Positions 26,224 to 39,329 are shown, counted from the stretch's first letter. The stretch is 64,000 nt of DNA from Druceiella hillmani (GCA_039881145.1 JAYKKI010000016.1:8209001-8273000); one strand, 5' to 3'. Notes: generated by a model not told the origin, from the sequence alone. Made by a program: numbers and translations.

Positions 26224-26697
26224 TATAATTTCTTTAAAAGCCTTGTTTAATCAAATAACTTTTTATGCAATTAATGCCTGCTTTAAATAAAAATATATAA
26301 CATAAAACATTCTAATTTAGATTTTTTATACAAATTATATAAGTCAAAATCAATGCCTGCCAGGATAAACGTTTACAACTGCGCTTGAATATATGATAAA
26401 ATTTGTGCGAAGTTGAAAAAATAAAGTACGCATTTTTTAATTACATAACTCTACAATCTAATTGAACGTAACGAGAGTTGGTTATTTCAAGAAAATATAA
26501 ATTATTAGGAAAACTAACGGCGTTAAAGATATATTAAATAAGAGTTGGAATACATTACATTTACTTAATTTATGTATTTTTGAAAAAAATATTTTGTTAT
26601 GATAACCTTTATTGGAACAAAGAGCGTGTCAAGCCCCTTACGACTATAATTAAGTAATCGTCTATATAAAATATTGTTTCGAGGTTTTTATTGCGAC

Positions 26698-26699
<2 letters not shown>

Positions 26700-26759
<60 letters not shown>

Positions 26760-26768
26760 ATATATATT
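26700..26768. repeat. (TA)n microsatellite, ~69 bp
   Basis: TA array with two GTATATG interruptions near its end. Confidence 0.95.
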
Positions 26769-29035
26769 TGTATTGAATAGTTCAAATGAATAAATACAAT
26801 GTAGTGTTTCGTCAAAATATATATAATTCACGCTATCTTGGACGGTCAAATGTAAAGTGTGAATGCTTGAATATATGTAAAGTATAAATGAGTAAAGAAA
26901 ATTTTTGCATTGAAGTAAACGGTAACAGAATGACCACAAAAATGTTATCTACTGTTACAACCGTCAGAAAGTGTGAATTGACATTAAATACAACGTTGAA
27001 ACGTTGCGAAGATAATATTTCAATTTCACTGTCAACATTTATTAGATGACATAAATTTATTTTCGAATCCTGACGTAAAAATACTTGATTACCCCTGAAA
27101 ATATTATCACAGTATACACATATTTATTATGTTTGATACTGGGTAATTGTTATTTTGTATTGTTTATTGAATTAGTTCGAAACAATTTTGCAAAGAGGTA
27201 ATATAGTAGTAATACATAATAACATCGTAAAATAATTCATTATTGCAAATTACCATTTCACAAATAAAAAAAGAAGGATAAACAATTATCTAAAGAGAAA
27301 TAGTTAAAGAAAACGAATTAACAAATCAAACTTAATATTTTGCAGAAAGAAAATATATTACTAAAGAAAATTTATTACTTATTTTCAGTCTTAAATTTAA
27401 GAACGGGTCACTTCAGTGAAAACATCGTACTTGGTGGAAAATAATAACAAATTTTAGATCTGAGAACAAAACGTTTTTATGTTTTAAATTATTTAGTATC
27501 ACGAATATACGTAATTATCACAGATAATTTCAACAATTATTCAAATATTTTGTGATTATACTTTTTCCCATCACCTCATCGCTCTACATTTTTAAAATTG
27601 GCAATCAATTAGCAGTAAAACTCAAAAGTAAGTTGGTTTACTTTCAACCATAAAAATCTGCATTACATTTATAAGTAAAACATGAATCAAGGAGTGTGAA
27701 AGAAATTCTCGTATTAAAAAGTTCGTGTCAAAAGTTTCAAAAATAAATCTAATAAGAAATTTTATCTATTGTTACTTTCCATATTCCTAAAACACCTTCT
27801 TAATATAAATTTGTAAATATTATATGGAATTTGTGATCGTGACAGTCACGTTTTAGTACAAACAGCGAGAGAATCTTTTTGTCAAGAACAATATCCCTCC
27901 TTAAACCATGTTCGATGAGGGACATAACTTTCCACTCAATTTTCCTGTTTCAAGTTGTCCACTCTCCGTTACGATGGTGGAGCTGCTTCCATATGTGTGA
28001 GCTTAATGTTACTACCGTGTGTCAATAATCTAAAAGAAAGCTTAGCTATTAAATGCTACGGTTTATGATACTAAAAGTGACAACATTATAAATATGAATT
28101 AAATCAATTTACCAAATTTTATTAAACACCTCTCACCCACGATTTAGCTGACATAAATTATGAATTAAAGAAATAAGCAAATTTATGGAGAACTGGCCAG
28201 TATGTAAGAAGCAACTATTTCGTCTACTTCTGTTTATGTATTATTTAGGTTGATGGAGAAAAGACGCTTTAATTCTTGGATGATAGTGAGTTTTTAAATT
28301 GTACCTGCGCCATTTGAAAAACAACGATAAAACTAACCGATAGAGAAACTACAATAAATAAATTTTTTCTGTCCATAATGTTTAGTTTCTTTGCGGTACC
28401 ATAAGGATTTTTAACATGACAACTAATTTTTATTTCAAATCTTCATATAAAGTAATACAAAATATGTTTCTCGACTCAAAGGAAAAAATCTTTGAGATCA
28501 ATCACATAAACCTTTATACATCTATTACCGCCGTTTTTCTCAGAAGCCGCTTAATGTGCAAATTTCATATTTGGCACAGTGATAGAGCTAATTAACTCGC
28601 ATACATTTCAATAGTACGCGAAAAATTTAGTAAATACTCGATTGAAGTACTCGACTTTTTTTAAACCGATGAGTAGTTGAGTTTTTTTCCGTAATTTAGG
28701 AAGTATATCTTCACAGAAATACTGAAATTTATACAAAAAAATATGTTCCGTCCTTATTTTAGAACTTACTGAAATTAAATTATCAAAAGTAGAGTTTTTA
28801 GAAGCATATGAAAAGTTTGTAAAGAAAAGTGTAGCGATGTTTATAGATGTCAAAGTTTTTTTTAGATATTCACCATGATATAAACATGTCGTCCATATTA
28901 TTAATATCCTGTGCTTTGAAACAAACAACATTTCCTCCTTCGTTTTAAACATTTCCTGCGCTGTGAAAACTATATTAGTAATAACTTATGACAAATAAAG
29001 TAATTTCACTTTAAAGAAAATTCAACCCTCGATAC
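26769..29035. other. Long stretch without a supportable gene
   Basis: It contains the window's longest open frame (114 codons, minus, 28608-28952). The product is rich in F, K, I and Y, matches no family I know, and has no splice or promoter context. At this base composition it may be chance. 27,840-28,020 is less AT-rich but unrecognised. Confidence 0.4.
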
Positions 29036-29072
29036 CCGAGTCAGACTCGCACTTAGTCGGCTATTTTTTAAA
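29036..29072 (+). repeat. Fragment of a Lepidoptera-type repeat (3' end)
   Basis: GAGTCAGACTCGCACTTAGT with CGGCTATTTTTT resembles the distal end of the 'GTTCCGTACCTCAAAA' repeat family (…GTGCGAGTCCGACTCGCACTTGGCCGG in the copies I remember). It is only a short fragment; the assignment rests on memory. Confidence 0.45.
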
Positions 29073-30939
29073 GTTAATCCACAGAAACATTTTCAACATA
29101 AGATTTTATGAAACTTTGATTTTTGAGAATTTTTTAAAACTGTTGTACCCTAAAGATAAACTAAATAATTTAAAAGGCAATATTAGGACGCGAAACAGCG
29201 TTATCTACTGGGAAACAACAAAATAGTTTTAGGTTATTCCCCGAGGAACTGTTTAAACGTTTGGGAAACTGTTGAAACTTTACCGAGATAATAACTACTC
29301 GGCAAGTTTGTTTATAAAGCGATCTATTATTGGGATAAATTTGATTAAACGCACTTTACGTTTTGTTTAATATGTTCACTTTACATATAATTAGAATTAA
29401 ATTGGTCTCAATAATAATAGTTGTGATTCATTTTACAATTTATTCGTCATTCGGGATGGATAAGATAACGATCAAAGGAAAAAAGTAACTTTAAGTTAAT
29501 AGAACCGTTGTCAAAAGATAATAAAAAAGTTTGTCTGAGTAAAATATAAATGTAAAAATATTTATTTAACTCCGGTAAAGATAGATGAAATTTTTAACAA
29601 AATATTTTAAAAGTCCACTTAAAAATATTATGTGTGTATATATTTTGAAGAATATATTAATTTTGATCTCCAGCTTTATTGATTTTTGAAATGGATAAAG
29701 TTATTTTACGGCATTATGAATTATTATTTTATGGTAATAAATTAATTTGTATGGTATTATTTTGTAATAAGTTATGAAAACATTAGAAAAAATATTTTAA
29801 TAAATCATTTTGGAAGCCGAATTCAAACTCAAATGCTTTTTACATTTTTTGTCCCTGAAATGTTGCCACAAAAAGTCTGTCTTGTGCATATAGGCATATT
29901 TCTATGTCATTTCTAATTGACAATCGTTACTTATGCTATGTTGTTAAATATTACTAAAGAAATAGTAAAAATTTGCATTTTATTTACTTATCATAAAAAT
30001 ATTTTAAAACAAAAAATTTTATATACCTGGCTATTTCGAGAAAAAATTAATTAGTATATTTAATTTTAAATAAAATGACAGAAAGTTAATTTTTATTTAA
30101 GGAATAATTATTGCTTCAAAACCATTTAGATATATGTACAGTAAAAATACCAATACTTCCTATTAAATGTTTTTCATGTTATTTAATTTTTTTATTCTTA
30201 CTAGTGTCATATACATTAAAAAATTTTTCATCGTTTTCGTCGAAAAATGGAAATGGAAGCACTATGGTCAAATTTTCTTATTATTAAAATAAATACCTGA
30301 AAATAATCATTACTTAAATTATAGTTTCGAAAATATTTCATTTTAGGCATTTTAATTTAAAGTATTTTAAAGAAACGTTTCAACACACGCCTTTTGAGGT
30401 ATTTCATTCCTTAACAAGTCTTGTTTTGAAAAACTTGCAAAAATTTTTTCCGATGCTAAATTTGACTTGTCTTGAAAAACATAAGCCTATTATAATTTTT
30501 AAAAAAGTTTATAAGAGGGCATTATGACAATAACTGTTAAAAACCGAAATAATTGAAAGTGCAAGTACTAATTAAATAATTTATTTTAGTTAATGAATGT
30601 ACTAAATTAAGAAATGCTATGTAAGCCATTTCTCAACGACATGTTTATTCAAATTACGATTAAGGAGAAACCGTATGAATCATGGCCTATAAGTTACTGT
30701 ACAATTTTATGGCAAAATGCCCTCTTCTTAAATACTTTTTCCAATAAGCGAAAAAAAATCCAATAAAATTTTTAAAAAAATATCTGTATTTTATGGGTTA
30801 TTTTCGACGAATAATAATTTTATACCTTTGGTTTGCTGATATTAGATGACATTTAGCGAGTTTTTTACATTTTGATACCATTTTAAAAAATGTTAGATCA
30901 ATTTTATCGGTCTACAGCAAAACGTAGATTTTACACTAA
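29073..30939. other. AT-rich stretch, no gene seen
   Basis: No supported coding, RNA or repeat feature was recognised. Confidence 0.45.
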
Positions 30940-31605
30940 TCTATTTCTGTGCCAAATATCATAACATTCGAATGAGATTATTAATTTTTGATGAAGGGGT
31001 AGTGAAATAATTTCAAAATTTAATAGTTTTTTCTGTGAAAATTTTGATTTTTGATTGTCTGTGAAATCACCTAAAATGATATAGACATTAATTATTCGTT
31101 TTGTAACACGGGCTTCGATATAACTGAATTAATTTCAAGCGTTACATATGTAAATGATGTTCATAGAAGAATTTTATGGAAAGACTGTAGAAAAATATAT
31201 TCTAAAATAGGCTTTCGTCAGAATCGTACTAAAAGTTAAAGGAATTATTAATTCTGTCTTTTTGCATACTTTTGGAATATCGTTTTCACTATGCAATTTA
31301 AAATTATGAATTTTTATATATTTTTTATAACAAGCTGTATCAAATGATATCCCACATGATGTATAAAATTTTTAAAAAATATCTCGAGTACTTTATTTAT
31401 CTCTTCCTTAACTATTATATAAAATTTATTTAAAAAGTTAGCTAATATGTGGTTTTGATAAGAATCAGCACTAAGAAATATTTTAAGTTTATTTATGCAC
31501 AGTTTCAGTGATAATCGGCTTTGCCAACGGACTGACAGACTGAAATATGAGTGATCTTGCTAGTATATCGTTTTTTTTCAGTTTGAAGGAGGGAACCCTA
31601 AAAAT
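30940..31605 (+). repeat. Degenerate Lepidoptera-type repeat
   Basis: Three phrases in order recall this family: TGTGCCAAATATCATAACAT (30,950), TGTATCAAATGATATCCCAC (31,335) and the 3' terminus GTTTGAAGGAGGGAACCCTA+AAAA (about 31,580-31,605), preceded by a GACTGACAGACTGAAA word. The terminus matches the stem-forming GGAACCCTAAAAA end. Internal sequence is too eroded to align by eye. Confidence 0.45.
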
Positions 31606-32047
31606 ATTACTTTTATTTAACATTCATATTGTGTTCGCCTTAAGTCCTATGTACTCCATACTTCGACAAAATAAACTATCTGTGATTAGACACACCTCTA
31701 GGTCATTAATCCAAATTATAACGTCTGTACTCTGAGATATATTGATAATAACATATGTATAGAAATTCAAGGTTATATCATTATATATAATCCTTGTCTC
31801 TTTCTAGATAATATTAAGATATATGGACCTGTGGGAAATATAATGGTAAAGTTATTTTGTATCATGCAACTATATATATTTGTTAGAAATATTGTGATTC
31901 ATCGTGTAACTTGAAACGTATAAAATTTAGGACGTAAATTAATTTTTGTATAACTAAAACAAATTCAACTCGTCTCATGATCATTTTTCAAAGAAAAAGA
32001 TAGCACAATAACCAGTCTTTATTAATGGCACTTAATTACTCTATGCA
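31606..32047. other. AT-rich stretch, no gene seen
   Basis: The sequence up to the Jockey relic may include more of its reverse transcriptase, but no motif is readable. Confidence 0.4.
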
Positions 32048-32472
32048 AATACAGCTAAATATTTTGATATGTCTCTTGAAGCTTCGTTGGGAAAAACATA
32101 TTAAAAAGAAATTTTATGAACTCAACATCAAGTTGAAAAAAATGTATTGGTTTCTTGGGCGTAATTCTGAACCATCAACGTATAATAAGCTTATATTATA
32201 TAAGCAAGCTCTATGCGTAGTTAAGAGTTATTGAATAAAGATACAGAGCTGAGCCAGTAAGTCTAATATCCAAGTGACACAAAGATTTCAAAATAAAGTG
32301 TTTAAATATGTATTAAACGTGCTGTGGTACGTCCGTAATTGTGACCTCCATTGCGATCATGGTGTTGAGACTCCAAAACCAAATCCACATAGAAGCGTTC
32401 GGACACTTAAATCTGCAAAATATCACTAGACAACTCAAAAGGATAAAACCATTTGAATTTGGCATATATTAG
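32048..32472 (+). pseudogene. Jockey-clade LINE reverse transcriptase, C-terminal fragment
   Basis: Retrotransposon polymerase fragment from beyond the palm, the thumb and distal region used in target-primed reverse transcription. It reads AKYFDMSLEA (an eroded 'vKYLGmtLD' motif), then after a frame change LRWEKHIKKK, LNIKLKKMYWFLGRNSE, NKLILYKQ, ASKSNIQVTQRFQNKV and WYVRNCDLH, and after another frame change ITRQLKRIKPFEF with a stop. The order and wording match insect Jockey elements (RLTWK-HI, LRKLYWLIGR, NK-LLYK, SNI-I-QRFQSKVLR, APWYV-N--IH-DL, RLKR-KPFDL). Internal stops, at least two frameshifts, the absence of the upstream catalytic domain and no poly-A tail mark it as a dead, truncated copy. 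Confidence 0.85.
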
Positions 32473-33080
32473 GATACTAAGTGATTCAATGGAAATATCT
32501 TAGTTTAGATAGTATTTGGTACATAAATTCAGAAACAAATTCATCATTAGTTAGCTTTAAAGAAAACGTGAGGAAACTAAGACAATGTTTTATAGACAAT
32601 GTCAAATACATAACTTTGTAAATAATTTAGATGACTGTAATGACAAAATGAATATGTATATAATACGCCACTTAATTAATGTAAAAATATATGCAGTATA
32701 TCGCCGGCATATGTCTTATCTTTTTCGTGTCCGATGCATGCGGAATCTTCCTGTAATAAATAATCCAAGAGCTATTCAAGGAAGGGTTTTATAGCTCGGT
32801 CGGTCATCCCTCGGTGTTGAAATGAAATTAAACGCAAACAAACGTTAGCGTGGGACGGGCGGTAGAAGACGGAAATTGCGTTAGAAATTACGTTTGTAGT
32901 CAAACACGTGTCGGGAAAGGCGTCATTACACGATAACAAACTATTAAAAAGCTCCACGGATTTCTGTAACAGATTTATGTAAACCTTTTTGACTAATGGA
33001 TTGCGTTTTTCATTGTTCATATGTTTTTCATACATCTATTTAGAACATATGTTTCCTGTCACGAATATGAATTTAAAAAT
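32473..33080. other. Unassigned, partly GC-richer
   Basis: 32,790-32,930 is less AT-rich and carries an 87-codon minus frame (32772-33035) overlapping a 69-codon plus frame (32585-32794). Neither has a recognisable domain. It may be a retroelement or 5' UTR remnant, but nothing decisive is visible. Confidence 0.35.
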
Positions 33081-33150
33081 ATTGTCTAAATTTCCATGAC
33101 ATATCGTGTCTAAATTTCCATGACATAATATTGTCTAAATTTCGTGATAT
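33081..33150. repeat. 24-bp tandem repeat, three copies
   Basis: The unit ATTGTCTAAATTTCCATGAC+ATAT occurs three times (33081, 33105, 33129); the third copy is imperfect. Confidence 0.88.
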
Positions 33151-33210
33151 AGCATGGTTCTACATGGCAATTATTACCCAATACCTAATTTGTTGTATTG
33201 AATCCTTATT

Positions 33211-33870
33211 ACTTTATTTATTTATTTAACAATATTGATGCATAATACATATGACGGACTTATTGTTACATGAGTAACCTCTTTCACTCAACTATAACAA
33301 TTGGTATTGAAATTTAATTAGTAGACTGTAAGAAATTTTACAATGAAAGTTATTTATAGTACATTAGACAGAAAAAAAATTTAAAAAATACAAAAGTATC
33401 AGTAAAATAAACTATTGACATGATTTGGTATGGGAAAAACAGGAAAGGACAAGGGTCCACAGGAAAAGGTTTCAGAAGAGGCAGGACTTTTTCATTTGAT
33501 CTTTGAAAATATTTAGGTATGTGATTTTCCTGGTGTTAGGATCCAGGTGATTCCATTTTTTTGCTGCTTGGACAGTGAAAGATATGGTTAGGAATAAATA
33601 GCGTGAATAAACTTTCAGATCGTAGTCCAAGGCCGTGAACAGACAAATCATTAAATTTGTAAGATAATGTGGACTCTGAGGTTATTTAATATATTAAAAA
33701 GAAGTGTAAGTATGTGAAGTTGGTTTCGATCATGGATCTTCAGCAATATGAGAAGTGACCTGTATTCTAAAATATGATCATGTTTTCTAAGGCAGTAGAT
33801 GTTCCGGAAGCATAAATTTTGAAGACGTTTAGAAGCAGACAGGCCAATTTGTATTTGTTAGTTCTTTTTT
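33211..33870 (-). pseudogene. Non-LTR retrotransposon 3' end (RT C-terminus, 3' UTR, tail)
   Basis: Reading the minus strand from about 33,870: SASKRLQNLCFRNIY, HDHILEYRSLLILLKIHDR, LHILTLLFNILNN, a frame change, then SFTVQAAKKWNHLDPNTRK, LNIFKDQMKK and a stop at 33474-33472. This matches the distal reverse-transcriptase region of CR1/L2/Jockey-like LINEs (RLQ--qnr..R, LW-pi--RR-lh-L-l-ykilN, SF---A--WN-Lp--iR, FK--lk). The 3' UTR contains GAAAGAGGTTACTCATGTAA and AATAAGTCCGTCATATGTA and ends in a TAAATAAATAAATAAA tail at about 33,211-33,228. It is a typical 5'-truncated LINE insertion. Part of its 3' UTR recurs at 53964-54012. The exact clade is not determined. Confidence 0.8.
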
Positions 33871-35499
33871 CATGGCCTAGCCATTTACATCATTAGTCCA
33901 TGCTATTTTCTGACCCGCCAACTATCTCAGTGTAAAAAATAACGTCAATCATTTGCTCACAGATACACTTTCTCCTTATATTATTTATATATATGCAATT
34001 GAAACTGTAAAAAAAATCACCGAAAAAGTTTTCAAGTTTATTGACAAAATTTGTCTCGTTCTATAGTACAAATACCCCACTCAGACGAATCAAAATCAAG
34101 CGCAATGCACTATTTTGATGAAGGAGATGGAGGAGGAAGACAATAGCTCATCGAAAAGAATCATACCTTGACTTTAATCAGTTAATTTTTCTCCTTGTTT
34201 CATAATGCGTTACTTTCATTTTTACTTAAAAGATTTCGATTTTAAGTAATTTTTACTATTATCAGCAGTATGGCTTGTAGCATTTTTTGTTAATATTCGA
34301 GTAGTTAAAACTTTTGCCACCCATCTAAGAACAATTTGTTTATTATTGACTGGAAGGTATTTTTTTTGTTGTAATAAGCCCGGCCATATTGAAGGAGGTA
34401 ACAGTTCTATTGAAACAATAAGACAGTGATTTTAAAACGATCACTGAAGATTGGTATGCATTACATGTACTAACTTTAATGTGAACTGATTTGTGTCAAT
34501 TTTAACACGTCCCTAAAAATGTAATAAGTAAATCATTTGTTAATTAATAGAATAATTTATTGACTAATAGAACTGATTTGTTTCAATTTGAGCGAGGTCT
34601 ATGGATTAGAATCTGAATCTGAATTTGGCTTTTTTCTTAATATGACGTCATGGTAAATTATTGAAAACGTAGCTGGGAAAATGTACTCGTGTTACTTTCT
34701 TTTATATTTTAAGACAAGGATCAAGGTATATTTAAAAAAAAAGGATAAATTTTACAAGTTCTTTTAACATATAATAAATGGATAAGTTTTATGCAAATAC
34801 ATATTAAAAATTAATTTTTGTTTTCGCAATTAAACTCTAAGCTTGATTAGTGCCCTAATTTTTTTTTGTAAATTAATTAGTTTTGTCGTTTTAATGTCAT
34901 ACTGCGATGTTACAATTATCATTTATATAAAACTTTATAACTTCTGTTGGTTTGGTATTTAGTATACATAGAAAATAATTCTTTGCTGCAGTATTGCGAT
35001 TGTTTTATTATGGGATAATTACACCACTGAAATTTCTTTCAATATAATTTCTGCCTTATTATCCTTAAACTCTTAATTGTTTTAAACTCTTTGTCATACG
35101 AAATTGGAATTGCGCTTCGTTTTCCGTCATATCCTTAATAAATAAATTAATCAACAGTGTATATTTAAGTATGTTTCTGTTTCCTTTTTAATCGATGTAT
35201 TATCGCACACCATAAATTATAAGGGTTGAATGGATCAATTCTAGAAATGCGCTTGAAAATTATTATTGGTCGAATCCTTGATATCATAACATATATTTTT
35301 ATTTTGTAACTTATATTAGGTGTAACCTATTTATATAACGGAAATACTGACAAATAGGTGTAGAACTTTCATTATGAGGGTGTGTACACATTTACGCACT
35401 CATAAACTTTTAAGGACTTGGTATTTCTATCAAACTATTTTAAATTGTAAATTTTTCACAACGACACATGTTGCCTACAGGCGTAAAAAGGCGGTTTTG
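33871..35499. other. AT-rich stretch, no gene seen
   Basis: No recognisable domain or repeat. 34,080-34,180 has a purine-rich GATGAAGGAGATGGAGGAGG run. Confidence 0.45.
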
Positions 35500-35581
35500 T
35501 ACAACTAAATAATATATTAGGCTCAAAGACCTCTACCAATTTATGGACTTAAATCGCGAACTAATCTTCTGCTCCGTAATC
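35500..35581 (+). repeat. 82-bp local duplication, copy 1
   Basis: TACAACTAAATAATATATTA through GCTCCGTAATC. It matches 35736-35817 with about eight substitutions and no indels. Confidence 0.93.
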
Positions 35582-35735
35582 CTTTTATTGACCACACTTT
35601 ATTGATTACAAACATTTTTATGGCCATTATTTCTAAGAATGTTCTTAAATTATTTTAGTGACTTTTATGCCATCCATTTCTTAAACTATTCAGTAATTAC
35701 ATCAATAAAATGTTGGTATTAGGATTCGTATTTTA

Positions 35736-35817
35736 TACAACTGAAAAATATATTAGGCTCAAAGACCTCTGCCAATTTATGGACTTCAATCGCAAACTAA
35801 TATTCTGTTCCGTAATC
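35736..35817 (+). repeat. 82-bp local duplication, copy 2
   Basis: Direct copy of 35500-35581 at an offset of 236 bp. The spacer also shows a weak echo (both copies are followed by ATTGACC or ATTCACC), so the original tandem unit may have been 236 bp. Confidence 0.93.
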
Positions 35818-37110
35818 ATGTCATTCACCGTCTGTTCTCAATCAATTTGATGATAACGGCAGTTCCAGAATATATAATTTTCTTATATTCATGATGTATC
35901 CTCAAAGATGCTACAATAATGTTCACTTTTGATGGGTAAACCATAATAACGTAATCAATTTTATTCTGTCATGTGATTGAATTCTCAGCAATATTTTTCT
36001 CTAATTATGATGTGTAACTAGTTTTATTCAACGTTTATGTTGGTTAAAGAAAATAATTAATTTTAATCATGTTGTAAAATATAGAATATTATTTGTACTA
36101 GTGACGAAGATTAATAAACATTTTTTCAATATCTAATAATATACATTATTCGGTTCATAAATAATATAAAAACTCTTTCATTATTTTTTTAAATGTTTCT
36201 TTTTAACCATACGCTATCTTGTAAGCAGTATGTCCGTAAGTTTTAAATGAAAAGTATTAGCTAAAGAATAATATGTTATTTGACTGCAGATAAGAAATGT
36301 TTTACAATACCACACCGTTTGGTAAGATTTTAACGCCACCTTGGTCCATATGTGTACACGTTTAATAATTTGCATTTCTAATTATCTCGATGTTGGATTG
36401 AGATAAAAATGGCTATACGGTAATTCAGGGATTTTTTAAATATTTTTTCATCAGAGTTTTATTAATGACAATGAAACGTTTAAATCCAATTGCGATTTAG
36501 AAAATGTTAAAAGAAAAAATATTTTCGTAAATATTTTTATTTTAAATTAATTTTTATTTTAAAAATTTCCAATTTATTGAAAAATAAATTGTTTCTCAGG
36601 AATCGGAAAGAGTTCCTTATAGTTAACCAATACACAAAACAAACATGTATTTATGCTTGTGTCCTTATGAGTATACATACTTACATTTCTAAATGTGCCC
36701 ATGATTTATTTGAAAAAAAAATCAATTAAACAATTACTGAAACATTAACCTGGAAATTTTATATTTGTAATTTATTGCATTAATGCTATAAATGTTAAAA
36801 ATAATATTTATTATATTTCTTTGAAAATTTCTACCAATATTTTATAATCTCTTGCTATCCATATAATATTAGGGGTCAGAAAATAAAGAAAGATTGTTAT
36901 TATTTTTATTGCGCTTAACGAATTAATTACAATCATACAAACTGTCATATTACTGTTTATATATAGCACTGTATCTTTGATATACTTTTTCATTTAATGA
37001 TTTTGTCAAATAATCGACGATTATGTTGGTCTTATAGACTTTTACAATCGTTCTAAGACATCGGTCGCCATTCCCTGATTAATGATTCATTCACAATTTC
37101 AATAATAATA

Positions 37111-37145
37111 TAGTAGCGTGACCCGTGCGAAGTCTTCGCATTATT
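37111..37145 (-). repeat. Possible terminus of a Lepidoptera-type element
   Basis: TAGCGTGACCCGTGCGAAGT with CTTCGCATTA resembles the CCCGTGCGAAG ends of abundant non-autonomous elements in moths, with an internal GCGAAG-TCTTCGC palindrome. Only about 35 bp is recognisable. Confidence 0.4.
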
Positions 37146-38778
37146 TATTCTATTTTACTAAAATTAACATATAGAGGGGCAAGTATCAAAAGCATTGAGC
37201 TAAAGCGCCACTTTATTTATACGTGAGTGGATTTGAAATTAAACAAAAATTTTACCGACTGTCAATCATATTGACGTTCAGCCGTTAGATTGCAGCATTG
37301 CTGTTTTGTGTATATAATTTTAATAATTAATTAATTTGCAAAAACAATAGCAATAATAAATTTTTTAGTTATGGACGCCGGTAGAGCAAGTAATTATCTA
37401 TAAAATGATATATAATTTATGTGGATTAGTTGTGAGGTTTTTTCTAAATGTAACATCTTAACCTTAGCGTATTAATATATATGATGATGATGATGATAAC
37501 TGATGCATTTTCATTATAAAATTTTAATAAATTTATTATTTGCTGTCAAAAATTGTACGCAAAAATGAATCGATGGATATAACGAAGAATAGAAATACAA
37601 CAGCGTAAGCTTTTTTAGATTAAAAATGACTTTGAACACAAAATTTCATAGTTCAAAATGGCACGTACTGAGAGAAAGGGAGGAAACGTCAAAGATATGA
37701 CTGAACCCAACGAATATTAAAAAATGCAATTTATTACTCTTGAGAGGAAAACATGTTTCAATGAACTACCTAGGTAACGACACGTACGGAGACAAAGTAC
37801 TTGATAAAATTACTGCTCTACGAACAGAAACGAGATATGGAAGATGCAAAGAGAAGTGGACGTGATTTGTTTCACGCCTTTGTTAAAAGGAAATTGAGAA
37901 ATTAGCTCTGCGTGTGTAAAGTCAATTAATATATTTATGAGCTTACACTGGAATCCATGCTATTTTTGTACCATTCAAATTATTTCTTAATACTAAGTTT
38001 GTTTTTTTTAAGGTATAATAATTTAAAAACCAAATTTCCATATTTTATTAGAAAACACTTTCCCATCAGCTAATGTCTTTGAGAGAATCAATATTGATAG
38101 CAGTCATTTATTAAATTGATAGTTAATGCCCTTGTAAAATACTTTAGAACATTATTTAATTTACTAAAATATTAAAATAAATGTATATTTAATAAGCGTA
38201 TAAAGTGATATACGAGAAGGGTCAAATGTGAATGACTTTCGAACGTCGTCTGTGCAAATTAAAATAAAATTCTCGTGTTTGAAACTAAAAATTATTAAAT
38301 TTGCTGGAAAAATAAATAAATTTTTATATCATGTTTTGTTATATAACTGATTGTTGACTGTTTTAAGATTAAAAAAAACGAACAGTTCATTTGATTGTCA
38401 AACATTGAAATTGTCGTCGGCAGCAGCAAACTGTCCTTTGTAAAGAAACGTAAAAAAGTAAAATTTTATATCACAGGATATAATATACTTAAAATTGTAT
38501 AAACATTAGGAGAAATAAAAATTATATTTAAACAAAATTAAGGAATTCACATGAATATCATTGTGTTATAACAATTTCTTATTTGATCTGGAATAAACTT
38601 AATAGTTACTGGACACGCCACACTTGTATACATAAATAATTCGCAATTCTCATCTGAAACGGTGCGACTTTGTTTTTGAAAAGTTAGTTAATAGCTGCGG
38701 GTGTACTATAGTACAAATATAATGTAAATTGATGCAGAAGTTATGGTAGGACAAAATTGAACCAAATGTATTTGAAAT

Positions 38779-38808
38779 CGTAATATTTTATTACGTAATA
38801 TTTTATTA
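38779..38808. repeat. 15-bp tandem palindromic pair
   Basis: GTAATATTTTATTAC occurs twice back to back. Confidence 0.85.
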
Positions 38809-39070
38809 CTTACTTCAATATTAACCAATTATGTATATTTCTGACAGTATTATGGGTATAGGCATTTTATTGATGAAAATGTTTATAACCGTATACGAAA
38901 TGTAAAATCAAAACCCAGGTATTATGCTATTCATCGGATATTTGCCTATGTAACGTGCAAATATGCAGAATAAATATTTTCTGCACGCGGTACCATTGGC
39001 ATCCAAATAAGCTTCCTAATTAAGTCTTAATACTTTCGTAGACTTTCAAATAATCCAAAACGAAAACTAA

Positions 39071-39141
39071 ACGAAAATGTCGGCTTAACTATAAGAGGAA
39101 AATGTCGGCTTAACTATAATACGAAAATATCGGCTTAACTA
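39071..39141. repeat. 25-bp tandem repeat, ~2.9 copies
   Basis: The unit CGAAAATGTCGGCTTAACTA+TAAGA occurs at 39071, 39096 and 39121. The third copy has ATATCGG for ATGTCGG and is shorter. Confidence 0.92.
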
Positions 39142-39329
39142 ATTATTATTATAATAAGTTCTAAGCTCCGGCACTTTTCTCTATCCTTAATTATACACTT
39201 ACAGTCTTACTTATAACAAGTTAGTATACATTCGTTAAGCACCCATGTAGATATTCAGCGGAAAACAGATATATAAATTGTGTACAAAATTGTTACTAAT
39301 AATCCCTATTAATAACCACTGTATATTGT

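Larger units (their letters stand above)
35818..39070. other. Long stretch without a supportable gene
   Basis: Apart from the short repeats listed separately there is nothing I can name. 37,630-37,900 is less AT-rich and purine-biased on the plus strand, but open frames there are short. Confidence 0.4.

Noticed and set aside
28608..28952. 114-codon open frame, the longest in the window
   Set aside because: AT-driven composition, no recognisable domain, no start or splice context. Frames of this length are plausible by chance in 64 kb on six frames.
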